Positions 13,228-27,138 of a stretch of DNA of 64,000 nucleotides are shown here, in pieces; within the stretch, counting starts at the first letter, position 1; every line of letters begins with the position of its first letter. Source of the DNA: Bostrychus sinensis. Taxonomy: Eukaryota; Chordata; Actinopteri; Gobiiformes; Eleotridae. The stretch spans positions 47,767,763 to 47,831,762 of the forward strand of contig CM036239.1 in the NCBI GenBank assembly GCA_020698575.1. Direction: 5' to 3'. The position numbers and the translations under genes were made by a program. The notes under the pieces are model-generated. The model was not told the DNA's origin. It ran no database searches and saw only the letters and a list, made by a program, of their open reading frames with translations.

Positions 13228-14735
13228 TTGAGTGTTTGCGTAGCATTACGCAAACACTAATTGTTATGGAAGTTCTTTATTATTATTATTCAGGATTTTT
13301 CCCGTTTTTCGGTTCGTTTCACGCCTTCAGCAGTTTAACCAATTTTTGCCATTTTTACATATAATGTTTGTGGTCATTGGGAGAATTATGCTATTACTTT
13401 TGGCAGTTCTGCCACTTATGGTTTTTGTGCAAAATGCCATTTTATGCCATATTTTTCCCATTGACTTATAATGGGGCTTGTACAAATTCATGTTTTTTGC
13501 ACATTTTTCTGCCACTTATGCCCTTTACGCTCATTGTGCTCATTCTGCCAATGGTTCTGCTTCGTTTAAGCAGCAGTTCAGCCATTTAAAGTGTTTGTGG
13601 TTTGCGCTATTTTATGCCATTTTTCTGCCCCATTCATTTCTAATGGGACTTTTGCCATTTATTGTCTATCCTTAAACTTTTAATAAATTTTTTGGTACAA
13701 CTAGCATTTTAGTGATTTGTGCAGTTTCAGGCCATGTTCCCTCTATTCAATTCTATTGTGCCACCTGCCATAGTTATGCCATTCTGCCCCATTATGCCTT
13801 TCTGCTCTTCTGCCCTTCCCTTTTGCTTTTTAAACTTTTTCTGCTTTTTAAAGCTTTTTCTGCTTATTCTGCTTCTGCCTTCTAATTCTGCCTTTTACAG
13901 TTTTTGCATTTTGTGCCATTTTATGCCACTTTTCTGTCCCATTCATTTCCAATGGGACTTTTGCAATTTATTGTTTATTCTTATACTTTTTATACATTTT
14001 TTGGTAAAACCAGCATTTTAGTGATTTGTGCAATTTCAGGCCATGTTCCCTCTTTTCAATTCTATTGTGCCACCTGCCATATTATGCCATTCTGCCCCAT
14101 TATGCCTTTCTGCCCTTCCCTTTTGCTTTTTAAACTTTTTCTGCTTTTTTAAGCTTTTTCTGCTTATTCTGCTTCTGCCTTCTAATTCTGCCTTATACAG
14201 TTTTTGCATTTTGTGCCATTTTATGCCACTTTTCTGCCCCATTCATTTCTAATGGGACTTTTGCAATTTATTGTCTATCATTTTACATTTTATACATTTT
14301 TTGGTACAACCAGCATTTTAGTGATTTGTGCAATTTCAGGCCATGTTCCCTTTATTCAATTCCTATTGTGCCACCTGTCATATTATGCCATTCTGCCCCA
14401 TTCTGCCTTTCTGCCCTTCCCTTTTGCTTTTTCAACTTTTTCTGCTTTTTTAAGCTTTTTCTGCTTATTCTGCTTCTGCCTTCTAATTCTGCCTTTTACA
14501 GTTTTTGCAAATTGTGCCATTTTATGCCATCTTTCTGCAAATTCAAATTTTCTGCTTTTCCTTATGCAAATTCATTATTTCTGCCTTTCCTTCTGCAACT
14601 TCTGGTCATTCTGCTCTTTCTGCTTCTGCTAAATAATTCTGCTTTTTAACGATTTTGCAATTTATGCCATTTTATACCATCAATTTTTCAGCTTACGCAA
14701 ACACTCGCAATGGCTTCTGCCATTGCAATTTCTAG
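13228..14735 (+). repeat. Array unit 9 (1508 bp) with one 5' hairpin
   Basis: Hairpin at 13230 joined directly to the previous CTAGTT, header h2. A small insertion (CATAGTTATGCC) lies near 13770. Confidence 0.85.
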
Positions 14736-16354
14736 TTATTATTATTATTATTATATTTTTTTCCCGTTTTTCGGTTCGTTTCACGCCTTCAGCAGTTTAA
14801 CCAATTTTTGCCATTTTTACATATAATGTTTGTGGTCATTGGGAGAATTATGCTATTACTTTTGGCAGTTCTACCACTTATGGTTTTTGTGCAAAATGCC
14901 ATTTTATGCCGTATTTTTCCCATTGACTTATAATGGGGCTTGTACAAATTCATGTTTTTTGCACATTTTTCTGCCACTTATGGCCTTTATGCTCATTGTG
15001 CTTATTCTGCCATTCATTATGCTTCGTTTAACCAGCAGTTCAGCCATTTAAAGTGTTTGTGGTTTGCGCTATTTTATGCCATTTTTCTTCCCCATTCATT
15101 TCTAAAGGGACTTTTGCCATTTATTGTCTATCCTTGTACTTTTTATACATTTTTTGGTACAACCAGCATTTTAGTGATTTGTGCAGTTTCAGGCCATGTT
15201 CCCTCTATTCAATTCTATTGTGCCACCTGCCATATTATGCCATTCTGCCCCATTATGCCTTTCTGCCCTTCTGCCCTTCCCTTTTGCTTTTTAAACTTTT
15301 TCTGCTTTTTTAAGGTTTTTATGCTTATTCTGCTTCTGCCTTCTAATTCTGCCTTTTACAGTTTTTGCATTTTGTGCCATCTAATGCCACTTTTCTGCCC
15401 CATTCATTTTTAATGGGACTTTTGCAAAATCATAATTTCTGCCTTTTTTTTTTTGCAAATTCTGCCCTTTTTGGTCATTTTGCTTGTGCTACTTTTAACC
15501 AATAATTCTGCCTTTTACAGTTTTTGCATTTTGTGCCGTTTTATGCCATTTTTCTGCCCAATTCATTTCTAATGGGACTTTTGGCCTTTATGGTCTATCA
15601 TTATACTTTTTATAATTTTTTTTGGTACAACCAGCATTTTTGTGATTTGTGCAATTTCTGGTCATGTTCCCTCTATTCAATTCTATTGTGCCACCTGCCA
15701 TATTATGCCATTCTGCTCCATTCTGCCTTTCCCATTTTCCTTTTTCAACTTTTTCTGCACTTTTACACCCCTTCTGCTTATTCTGCTTCTGCTACTTTAA
15801 ACCAATAGTTCTGCCTTTTACAATTTGTGCATTTTGTGCCGTTTTATGCCATTTTTCTGCCCCATTCTGCCTTTCTGCCCTTCTCTTTTGCTTTTTCAAC
15901 TTTTTCTGTTTTTTGAAGGTTTTTCTGCTTATTCTGCTTCTGCCTTTTACAGTTTTTGCATTTTGTGCCATTTTATGCCACTTTTCTGCAAATTAAAATT
16001 TTCTGCTTTTCCTTATGCAAATTTATTATTTCTGCCTTTCTTTCTGCAAATTCTGCCATTTTTGGTCATTCTGCTCTTTCTGCTTCTGCTAAATTATTCT
16101 GCTTTTTAACGATTGTGCAAATTGTGCCATTTTATGCCATCTTTCTGCAAATTCAAATTTTCTGCTTTTTCTTATGCAAATTCATTATTTCTGCCTTTCC
16201 TTCTGCAAATTCAGCTGTTTTTGGTCATTATGCTCTTTCTGCTTCTGCTAAATAATTCTGCTTTTTAACGATTTTGCAATTTATGCTATTTTATGCCATA
16301 AATTTTTTAGCTTACGCAAACACTCGCAATGGCTTCTGCCATTGCAATTTCTAG
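14736..16354 (+). repeat. Array unit 10 (1619 bp)
   Basis: Header h1 ending GTTTAACCAGC rather than GTTTCACCAGC. Core as in unit 1. Confidence 0.85.
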
Positions 16355-17821
16355 TTATTATTATTCAGGATTTTTCCCGTTTTTCGGTTCGTTTCACGCC
16401 TTCAGCAGTTTAACCAATTTTTGCCATTTTTACATATAATGTTTGTGGTCATTGGGAGAATTATGCTATTACTTTTGGCAGTTCTACCACTTATGGTTTT
16501 TGTGCAAAATGCCATTTTATGCCGTATTTTTCCCATTGACTTATAATGGGGCTTGTACAAATTCATGTTTTTTGCACATTTTTCTGCCACTTATGGCCTT
16601 TATGCTCATTGTGCTTATTCTGCCATTCATTATGCTTCGTTTAACCAGCAGTTCAGCCATTTAAAGTGTTTGTGGTTTGTGCTATTTTATGCCATTTTTC
16701 TTCCCCATTCATTTCTAAAGGGACTTTTGCCATTTATTGTCTATCCTTGTACTTTTTATACATTTTTTGGTACAACCAGCATTTTAGTGATTTGTGCAGT
16801 TTCAGGCCATGTTCCCTCTATTCAATTCTATTGTGCCACCTGCCATATTATGCCATTCTGCCCCATTATGCCTTTCTGCCCTTCTGCCCTTCCCTTTTGC
16901 TTTTTAAACTTTTTCTGCTTTTTTAAGGTTTTTATGCTTATTCTGCTTCTGCCTTCTAATTCTGCCTTTTACAGTTTTTGCATTTTGTGCCATTTAATGC
17001 CACTTTTCTGCCCCATTCATTTTTAATGGGACTTTTGCAAATTCATATTTTCTGCCTTTTCTTTTGCAAATTCTGCCCTTTTTGGTCATTCTGCCTGTTC
17101 TTATTCTGCTTCTGCTACTTTTAACCAATAATTCTGCCGTTTACAGTTTTTGCAAATTGTGCCATTTTATGCCATCTTTCTGCAAAATCATAATTTCTGC
17201 CTTTCCTTTTGCAAATTCTGCCCTTTTTGGTCATTTTGCTTGTGCTACTTTTAACCAATAATTCTGCCTTTTACAGTTTTTGCATTTTGTGCCGTTTTAT
17301 GCCATTTTTCTGCCCAATTAATTTCTAATGGGACTTTTGGCCTTTATGGTCTATCATTATACTTTTTATAATTTTTTTTGGTACAACCAGCATTTTTGTG
17401 ATTTGTGCAATTTCTGGCCATGTTCCCTCTATTCAATTCTATTGTGCCACCTGCCATATTATGCCATTCTGCCCCATTCTGCCTTTCTACCCTTTCCTTT
17501 TGCTTTTTCAACTTTTTCTGCTTTTTTAAGCTTTTTCTGCTTATTCTGCTTCTGCCTTCTAATTCAGCCTTTTACAGTTTTTGCATTTTGTGCCATTTTA
17601 TGCCACTTTTCAGCAAATTCAAAGTTTCTGCTTTTCCTTATGCAAATTCATTATTTCTGCCTTCCCTTCTGCAAATTCTGCTGTTTTTGGTCATTATGCT
17701 TCTTTCTGCTTCTGCTAAATAATTCTGCTTTTTAACGATTTTGCAATTTATGCTATTTTATGCCATACATTTTTTAGCTTACGCAAACACTCGCAATGGC
17801 TTCTGCCATTGCAATTTCTAG
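16355..17821 (+). repeat. Array unit 11 (1467 bp)
   Basis: Header h1, but joined through the CAGGATTTTTCCCG leader without a hairpin, so it is a recombinant of leader and header types. Confidence 0.85.
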
Positions 17822-19597
17822 TTATTATTATTATATTTTTTTCCCGTTTTTCGGTTCGTTTCACGCCTTCAGCAGTTTAACCAATTTTTGCCATTTTTAC
17901 ATATAATGTTTGTGGTCATTGGGAGAATTATGCTATTACTTTTGGCAGTTCTACCACTTATGGTTTTTGTGCAAAATGCCATTTTATGCCGTATTTTTCC
18001 CATTGACTTATAATGGGGCTTGTACAAATTCATGTTTTTTGCACATTTTTCTGCCACTTATGGCCTTTATGCTCATTGTGCTTATTCTGCCATTCATTAT
18101 GCTTCGTTTAACCAGCAGTTCAGCCATTTAAAGTGTTTGTGGTTTGCGCTATTTTATGCCATTTTTCTTCCCCATTCATTTCTAAAGGGACTTTTGCCAT
18201 TTATTGTCTATCCTTGTACTTTTTATACATTTTTTGGTACAACCAGCATTTTAGTGATTTGTGCAGTTTCAGGCCATGTTCCCTCTATTCAATTCTATTG
18301 TGCCACCTGCCATATTATGCCATTCTGCCCCATTATGCCTTTCTGCCCTTCTGCCCTTCCCTTTTGCTTTTTAAACTTTTTCTGCTTTTTTAAGGTTTTT
18401 CTGCTTATTCTGCTTCTGCCTTCTAATTCTGCCTTTTACAGTTTTTGCATTTTGTGCCATTTAATGCCACTTTTCTGCCCCATTCATTTTTAATGGGACT
18501 TTTGCAAAATCATAATTTCTGCCTTTCCTTTTGCAAATTCTGCCCTTTTTGGTCATTTTGCTTGTGCTACTTTTAACCAATAATTCTGCCTTTTACAGTT
18601 TTTGCATTTTGTGCCGTTTTATGCCATTTTTCTGCCCAATTCATTTCTAATGGGACTTTTGGCCTTTATGGTCTATCATTATACTTTTTATAATTTTTTT
18701 TGGTACAACCAGCATTTTTGTGATTTGTGCAATTTCTGGCCATGTTCCCTCTATTCAATTCTATTGTGCCACCTGCCATATTATGCCATTCTGCCCCATT
18801 CTGCCTTTCCCATTTTCCTTTTGCTTTTTAAACTTTTTCTGCACTTTTACACCCCTTCTGCTTATTCTGCTTCTGCTACTTTAAACCAATAGTTCTGCCT
18901 TTTACAATTTGTGCATTTTGTGCCGTTTTATGCCATTTTTCTGCCCCATTCTGCCTTTCTGCCCTTCTCTTTTGCTTTTTCAACTTTTTCTGTTTTTTGA
19001 AGGTTTTTCTGCTTATTCTGCTTCTGCCTTTTACAGTTTTTGCATTTTGTGCCATTTTATGCCACTTTTCTGCAAATTCAAATTTTCTGCTTTTCCTTAT
19101 GCAAATTCATTATTTCTGCCTTTCTTTCTGCAAATTCTGCCATTTTTGGTCATTCTGCTCTTTCTGCTTCTGCTAAATAATTCTGCTTTTTAACGATTTT
19201 GCAAATTGTGCCATTTTATGCCATCTTTCTGCAAATTCAAATTTTCTGCTTTTCTTTATGCAAATTCATTATTTCTGCCTTTCCTTCTGCAAATTCTGCC
19301 ATTTTTGGTCATTATGCTCTTTCTGCTTCTGCTAAATAATTCTGCTTTTTAACGATTTTGCAAATTGTGCCATTTTATGCCATCTTTCTGCAAATTCAAA
19401 TTTTCTGCTTTTCCTTATGCAAATTCATTATTTCTGCCTTTCCTTCTGCAAATTCTGCCGTTTTTGGTCATTATGCTCTTTCTGCTTCTGCTAAATAATT
19501 CTGCTTTTTAACGATTTTGCAATTTATGCTATTTTATGCCATACATTTTTTAGCTTACGCAAACACTCGCAATGGCTTCTGCCATTGCAATTTCTAG
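17822..19597 (+). repeat. Array unit 12 (1776 bp, the longest)
   Basis: Header h1. The extra length comes from additional ~159-bp short subrepeats near 19080-19500. Confidence 0.85.
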
Positions 19598-21108
19598 TTG
19601 AGTGTTTGCGTAGCATTACGCAAACACTAATTGTTTTGCAAGTTCTTTATTATTATTATTCAGGATTTTTCCCGTTTTTCGGCGCGTTTCAACTCTTCAA
19701 CAGTTTTACCAATTTTTGCCATTTTCACATATAACGTTTATGGTCATTGGGAGAATTCTGCTATTACTTTTGGCAGTTCTGCCACTTATGGTTTTTGTGC
19801 AAAATGCCATTTTATGCCATATTTTTCCCATTGACTTATAATGGGGCTTGTACAAATTCATGTTTTTTGCACATTTTTCTGCCACTTATGCCCTTTATGC
19901 TCATTGTGCTTATTCTGCCATTCATTATGCTTCATTTAAGCAGCAGTTCAGCCATTTAAAGTGTTTGTGGTTCGTGCTATTTTATGCCATTTTCTGCCCC
20001 ATTCATTTCTAAAGGGACCTTTTGCCATTTATTGTCTATCCTTGTACTTTTTATACATTTTTTGGTACAACCAGCATTTTAGTGATTTGTGCAGTTTCAG
20101 GCCATGTTCCCTCTATTCAATTCTATTGTGCCACCTGCCATATTATGCCATTCTGCCCCATTATGCCTTTCTGCCCTTCTGCCCTTCCCTTTTGCTTTTT
20201 AAACTTTTTCTGCTTTTTTAAGGTTTTTCTGCTTATTCTGCTTCTGCCTTCTAATTCTGCCTTTTACAGTTTTTGCATTTTGTGCCATTTAATGCCACTT
20301 TTCTGCCCCATTCATTTTTAATGGGACTTTTGCAAAATCATAATTTCTGCCTTTCCTTTTGCAAATTCTGCCCTTTTTGGTCATTTTGCTTGTGCTACTT
20401 TTAACCAATAATTCTGCCTTTTACAGTTTTTGCATTTTGTGCCGTTTTATGCCATTTTTCTGCCCAATTCATTTCTAATGGGACTTTTGGCCTTTATGGT
20501 CTATCATTATACTTTTTATAATTTTTTTTTGGTACAACCAGCATTTTTGTGATTTGTGCAATTTCTGGCCATGTTCCCTCTATTCAATTCTATTGTGCCA
20601 CCTGCCATATTATGCCATTCTGCCCCATTCTGCCTTTCCCATTTTCCTTTTGCTTTTTAAACTTTTTCTGCACTTTTACACCCCTTCTGCTTATTCTGCT
20701 TCTGCTACTTTAAACCAATAGTTCTGCCTTTTACAATTTGTGCATTTTGTGCCGTTTTATGCCATTTTTCTGCCCCATTCTGCCTTTCTGCCCTTCTCTT
20801 TTGCTTTTTCAACTTTTTCTGTTTTTTGAAGGTTTTTCTGCTTATTCTGCTTCTGCCTTTTACAGTTTTTGCATTTTGTGCCATTTTATGCCACTTTTCA
20901 GCAAATTCAAATTTTCTGCTTTTCCTTATGCAGATTCATTATTTCTGCCTTTCCTTCTGCAAATTCTGCCATTTTTGGTCATTCTGCTCTTTCTGCTTCT
21001 GCTAAATAATTCTGCTTTTTAACGATTTTGCAATTTATGCTATTTTATGCCATACATTTTTTAGCTTACGCAAACACTCGCAATGGCTTCTGCCATTGCA
21101 ATTTCTAG
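19598..21108 (+). repeat. Array unit 13 (1511 bp), most divergent header
   Basis: Hairpin at 19600 with TTTTGCAAGTTC in place of TTATGGAAGTTC. The header differs at many positions between 19681 and 19760 (GGCGCGTTTCAACTC, TTCACATATAACG). Confidence 0.85.
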
Positions 21109-22726
21109 TTATTATTATTATATTTTTTTCCCGTTTTTCGGTTCGTTTCACGCCTTCAGCAGTTTAACCAATTTTTGCCATTTTTACATATAATGTTTGT
21201 GGTCATTGGGAGAATTATGCTATTACTTTTGGCAGTTCTACCACTTATGGTTTTTGTGCAAAATGCCATTTTATGCCGTATTTTTCCCATTGACTTATAA
21301 TGGGGCTTGTACAAATTCATGTTTTTTGCACATTTTTCTGCCACTTATGGCCTTTATGCTCATTGTGCTTATTCTGCCATTCATTATGCTTCGTTTCACC
21401 AGCAGTTCAGCCATTTAAAGTGTTTGTGGTTTGCGCTATTTTATGCCATTTTTCTTCCCCATTCATTTCTAAAGGGACTTTTGCCATTTATTGTCTATCC
21501 TTGTACTTTTTATACATTTTTTGGTACAACCAGCATTTTAGTGATTTGTGCAGTTTCAGGCCATGTTCCCTCTATTCAATTCTATTGTGCCACCTGCCAT
21601 ATTATGCCATTCTGCCCCATTATGCCTTTCTGCCCTTCTGCCCTTCCCTTTTGCTTTTTAAACTTTTTCTGCTTTTTTAAGGTTTTTATGCTTATTCTGC
21701 TTCTGCCTTCTAATTCTGCCTTTTACAGTTTTTGCATTTTGTGCCATTTAATGCCACTTTTCTGCCCCATTCATTTTAATGGGACTTTTGCAAAATCATA
21801 ATTTCTGCCTTTTCCTTTTTGCAAATTCTGCCCTTTTTGGTCATTTTGCTTGTGCTACTTTTAACCAATAATTCTGCCTTTTACAGTTTTTGCATTTTGT
21901 GCCGTTTTATGCCATTTTTCTGCCCAATTCATTTCTAATGGGACTTTTGGCCTTTATGGTCTATCATTATACTTTTTATAATTTTTTTTGGTACAACCAG
22001 CATTTTTGTGATTTGTGCAATTTCTGGTCATGTTCCCTCTATTCAATTCTATTGTGCCACCTGCCATATTATGCCATTCTGCTCCATTCTGCCTTTCCCA
22101 TTTTCCTTTTGCTTTTTAAACTTTTTCTGCACTTTTACACCCCTTCTGCTTATTCTGCTTCTGCTACTTTAAACCAATAGTTCTGCCTTTTACAATTTGT
22201 GCATTTTGTGCCGTTTTATGCCATTTTTCTGCCCCATTCTGCCTTTCTGCCCTTCTCTTTTGCTTTTTCAACTTTTTCTGTTTTTTGAAGGTTTTTCTGC
22301 TTATTCTGCTTCTGCCTTTTACAGTTTTTGCATTTTGTGCCATTTTATGCCACTTTTCTGCAAATTAAAATTTTCTGCTTTTCCTTATGCAAATTTATTA
22401 TTTCTGCCTTTCTTTCTGCAAATTCTGCCATTTTTGGTCATTCTGCTCTTTCTGCTTCTGCTAAATTATTCTGCTTTTTAACGATTGTGCAAATTGTGCC
22501 ATTTTATGCCATCTTTCTGCAAATTCAAATTTTCTGCTTTTTCTTATGCAAATTCATTATTTCTGCCTTTCCTTCTGCAAATTCAGCTGTTTTTGGTCAT
22601 TATGCTCTTTCTGCTTCTGCTAAATAATTCTGCTTTTTAACGATTTTGCAATTTATGCTATTTTATGCCATAAATTTTTTAGCTTACGCAAACACTCGCA
22701 ATGGCTTCTGCCATTGCAATTTCTAG
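21109..22726 (+). repeat. Array unit 14 (1618 bp)
   Basis: Header h1, class of unit 1. One T is missing near 21776 (CATTTTAATGGG). Confidence 0.85.
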
Positions 22727-24038
22727 TTATTATTATTATTATTATATTTTTTTCCCGTTTTTCGGTTCGTTTCACGCCTTCAGCAGTTTAACCAATTTTT
22801 GCCATTTTTACATATAATGTTTGTGGTCATTGGGAGAATTATGCTACTACTTTTGGCAGTTCTGCCACTTATGGTTTTTGTGCAAAATGCCATTTTATGC
22901 CATATTTTTCCCATTGACTTATAATGGGGCTTGTACAAATTCATGTTTTTTGCACATTTTTCTGCCACTTATGGCCTTTATGCTCATTGTGCTCATTCTG
23001 CCAATGGTACTGCTTCATTTAAGCAGCAGTTCAGCCATTTAAAGTGTTTGTGGTTTGTGCTATTTTATGCCATTTTTCTGCCCCATTCATTTCTAATGGG
23101 ACTTTTGCCATTTATTGTCTATCCTTAAATTTTTAATAAATTTTTTGGTACAACTAGCATTTTAGTGATTTGTGCAATTTCAGGCCATGTTTTCCTCTAT
23201 TCAATTCTATTGTGCCACCTGCCATATTATGCCATTCTGCCCCATTATTCCTTTCTGCCCTTCTGCCCTTCTCTTTTGCTTTTTAAACTTGTTCTGCTTT
23301 TTCTGCTTATTCTGCTTCTGCCTTCTAATTCTGCCTTTTACAGTTTTTGCATTTTGTGCCATTTTATGCCACTTTTCTGCCCCATTCATTTCTAATGGGA
23401 CTTTTGCAATTTATTGTCTATCCTTATACCTTTTATACATTTTTTTGGTACAACCAGCATTTTAGTGATTTGTGCAATTTCTGGTCATGTTCCCTCTATT
23501 CAATTCTATTGTGCCACCTGCCATATTATGCCATTCTGCCCCATTCTGCCTTTCTACCCTTCCCTTTTGCTTTTTCAACTTTTTCTGCTTTTTTTAAGCT
23601 TTTTCTGCTTACTCTGCTTCTGCCTTCCAATTCAGCCTTTTACAGTTTTTGCATTTTGTGCCATTTTATGCCACTTTTCAGCAAATTCAAAGTTTCTGCT
23701 TTTCCTTATGCAAATTCATTATTTCTGCCTTTCCTTCTGCAAATTCTGCCGTTTTTGGTCATTCTGCTCTTTCTGCTTCTGCTAAATAATTCTGCTTTTT
23801 AACGATTTCGCAAATTGTGCCATTTTATGCCATCTTTCTGCAAATTTAAATTTTCTGCTTTTCTTTCTGCAAATTCATTATTTCTGCCTTTCCTTCTGCA
23901 ACTTCTAGTCATTCTGCTCTTTCTGCTTCTGCTAAATAATTCTGCTTTTTAACGATTTTGCAATTTATGCTATTTTATGCCATAAATCTTTCACCTTACG
24001 CAAACACTCGCAATGGCTTCTGCCATTGCAATTTCTAG
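22727..24038 (+). repeat. Array unit 15 (1312 bp, short class)
   Basis: Header h3 with GGTACTGCTTCAT. The core lacks about 170-300 bp. The 3' module is preceded by TCTTTCACCTTACG, a variant shared with the units at 39671, 42515 and 43820. Confidence 0.85.
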
Positions 24039-25683
24039 TTGAGTGTTTGCGTAGCATTACGCAAACACTAATTGTTATGGAAGTTCTTTATTGAGTGTTT
24101 GCGTAGCATTACGCAAACACTAATTGTTATGGAAGTTCTTTATTGAGTGTTTGCGTAGCATTACGCAAACACTAATTGTTATGGAAGTTCTTTATTATTA
24201 TTATTATTATTATTATATTTTTTTCCCGTTTTTCGGTTCGTTTCACGCCTTCAGCAGTTTAACCAATTTTTGCCATTTTTACATATAATGTTTGTGGTCA
24301 TTGGGAGAATTATGCTACTACTTTTGGCAGTTCTGCCACTTATGGTTTTTGTGCAAAATGCCATTTTATGCCATATTTTTCCCATTGACTTATAATGGGG
24401 CTTGTACAAATTCATGTTTTTTGCACATTTTTCTGCCACTTATGGCCTTTATGCTCATTGTGCTCATTCTGCCAATGGTACTGCTTCATTTAAGCAGCAG
24501 TTCAGCCATTTAAAGTGTTTGTGGTTTGCGCTATTTTATGCCATTTTTCTGCCCCATTCATTTCTAAAGGGACTTTTGCCATTTATTGTCTATCCTTGTA
24601 CTTTTTATACATTTTTTGGTACAACCAGCATTTTAGTGATTTGTGCAGTTTCAGGCCATGTTCCCTCTATTCAATTCTATTGTGCCACCTGCCATATTAT
24701 GCCATTCTGCCCCATTATGCCTTTCTGCCCTTCTGCCCTTCCCTTTTGCTTTTTAAACTTTTTCTGCTTTTTTAAGGTTTTTATGCTTATTCTGCTTCTG
24801 CCTTCTAATTCTGCCTTTTACAGTTTTTGCATTTTGTGCCATTTAATGCCACTTTTCTGCCCCATTCATTTTTAATGGGACTTTTGCAAAATCATAATTT
24901 CTGCCTTTCCTTTTGCAAATTCTGCCCTTTTTGGTCATTTTGCTTGTGCTACTTTTAACCAATAATTCTGCCTTTTACAGTTTTTGCATTTTGTGCCGTT
25001 TTATGCCATTTTTCTGCCCAATTCATTTCTAATGGGAATTTTGCAATTTATTGTCTATCCATATACTTTTTATAATTTTTTGGTACAACCAGCATTTTTG
25101 TGATTTGTGCAATTTCAGGCCATGTTCCCTCTATTCAATTCTATTGTGCCACCTGTCATATTATGCCATTCTGCCCCATTCTGCCTTTGTGCCCTTCCCT
25201 TTTGCTTTTTCAACTTTTTCTGCTTTTTTAAGCTTCTTCTGCTTATTCTGCTTCTGCCTTCTAATTCAGCCTTTTACAGTTTTTGCATTTTGTGCCATTT
25301 TATGCCACTTTTCTGCAAATTCAAATTTTCTGCTTTTCCTTATGCAAATTCATTATTTCTGCCTTTCTTTCTGCAAATTCTGCCATTTTTGGTCATTCTG
25401 CTCTTTCTGCTTCTGCTAAATAATTCTGCTTTTTTTAACGATTTTGCAAATTGTGCCATTTTACGCCATCTTTCTGCAAATTCAAATTTTCTGCTTTTCC
25501 TTATGCAAATTCATTATTTCTGCCTTTCCTTCTGCAAATTCTGCCGTTTTTGGTCATTATGCTCTTTCTGCTTCTGCTAAATAAATCTGCTTTTTAACGA
25601 TTTTGCAATTTATGCTATTTTATGCCATAAATTTTTTAGCTTACGCAAACACTCGCAATGGCTTCTGCCATTGCAATTTCTAG
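24039..25683 (+). repeat. Array unit 16 (1645 bp) with three 5' hairpins
   Basis: Hairpin modules begin at 24041, 24093 and 24145, then a long ATT tract and the TATATTTTTTTCCCG leader. The h3 header switches to an h1-like downstream part. Confidence 0.85.
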
Positions 25684-27138
25684 TTATTATTATTCAGGAT
25701 TTTTCCCGTTTTTCGGTTCGTTTCACGCCTTCAGCAGTTTAACCAATTTTTGCCATTTTTACATATAATGTTTGTGGTCATTGGGAGAATTATGCTATTA
25801 CTTTTGGCAGTTCTGCCACTTATGGTTTTTGTGCAAAATGCCATTTTATGCCATATTTTTCCCATTGACTTATAATGGGGCTTGTACAAATTCATGTTTT
25901 TTGCACATTTTTCTGCCACTTATGCCCTTTACGCTCATTGTGCTCATTCTGCCAATGGTTCTGCTTCGTTTAAGCAGCAGTTCAGCCATTTAAAGTGTTT
26001 GTGGTTTGCGCTATTTTATGCCATTTTTCTGCCCCATTCATTTCTAATGGGACTTTTGCCATTTATTGTCTATCCTTAAACTTTTAATAAATTTTTTGGT
26101 ACAACTAGCATTTTAGTGATTTGTGCAGTTTCAGGCCATGTTCCCTCTATTCAATTCTATTGAGCCACCTGCCATATTATGCCATTCTGCCCCATTATGC
26201 CTTTCTGCTCTTCTGCCCTTCCCTTTTGCTTTTTAAACTTTTTCTGCTTTTTAAAGCTTTTTCTGCTTATTCTGCTTCTGCCTTCTAATTCTGCCTTTTA
26301 CAGTTTTTGCATTTTGTGCCATTTTATGCCACTTTTCTGCCCCATTCATTTCCAATGGGACTTTTGCAATTTATTGTTTATTCTTATACTTTTTATACAT
26401 TTTTTGGTAAAAGCAGCATTTTAGTGATTTGTGCAATTTCAGGCCATGTTCCCTCTTTTCAATTCTATTGTGCCACCTGCCATATTATGCCATTCTGCCC
26501 CATTACGCCTTTCTGCCCTTCCCTTTTGCTTTTTAAACTTTTTCTGCTTTTTTAAGCTTTTTCTGCTTATTCTGCTTCTGCCTTCTAATTCAGCCTTATA
26601 CAGTTTTTGCATTTTGTGCCATTTTATGCCACTTTTCTGCCCCATTCATTTCTAATGGGACTTTTGCAATTTATTGTCTATCATTTTACATTTTATACAT
26701 TTTTTGGTACAACCAGCATTTTAGTGATTTGTGCAATTTCAGGCCATGTTCCCTTTATTCAATTCCTATTGTGCCACCTGTCATATTATGCCATTCTGCC
26801 CCATTCTGCCTTTCTGCCCTTCCCTTTTGCTTTTTCAACTTTTTCTGCTTTTTTAAGCTTTTTCTGCTTATTCTGCTTCTGCCTTCTAATTCTGCCTTTT
26901 ACAGTTTTTGCAAATTGTGCCATTTTATGCCATCTTTCTGCAAATTCAAATTTTCTGCTTTTCCTTATGCAAATTCATTATTTCTGCCTTTCCTTCTGCA
27001 ACTTCTGGTCATTCTGCTCTTTCTGCTTCTGCTAAATAATTCTGCTTTTTAACGATTTTGCAATTTATGCCATTTTATGCCATCAATTTTTCAGCTTACG
27101 CAAACACTCGCAATGGCTTCTGCCATTGCAATTTCTAG
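25684..27138 (+). repeat. Array unit 17 (1455 bp)
   Basis: Header h2 with the CAGGA leader but no hairpin. Otherwise matches unit 5. Confidence 0.85.
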
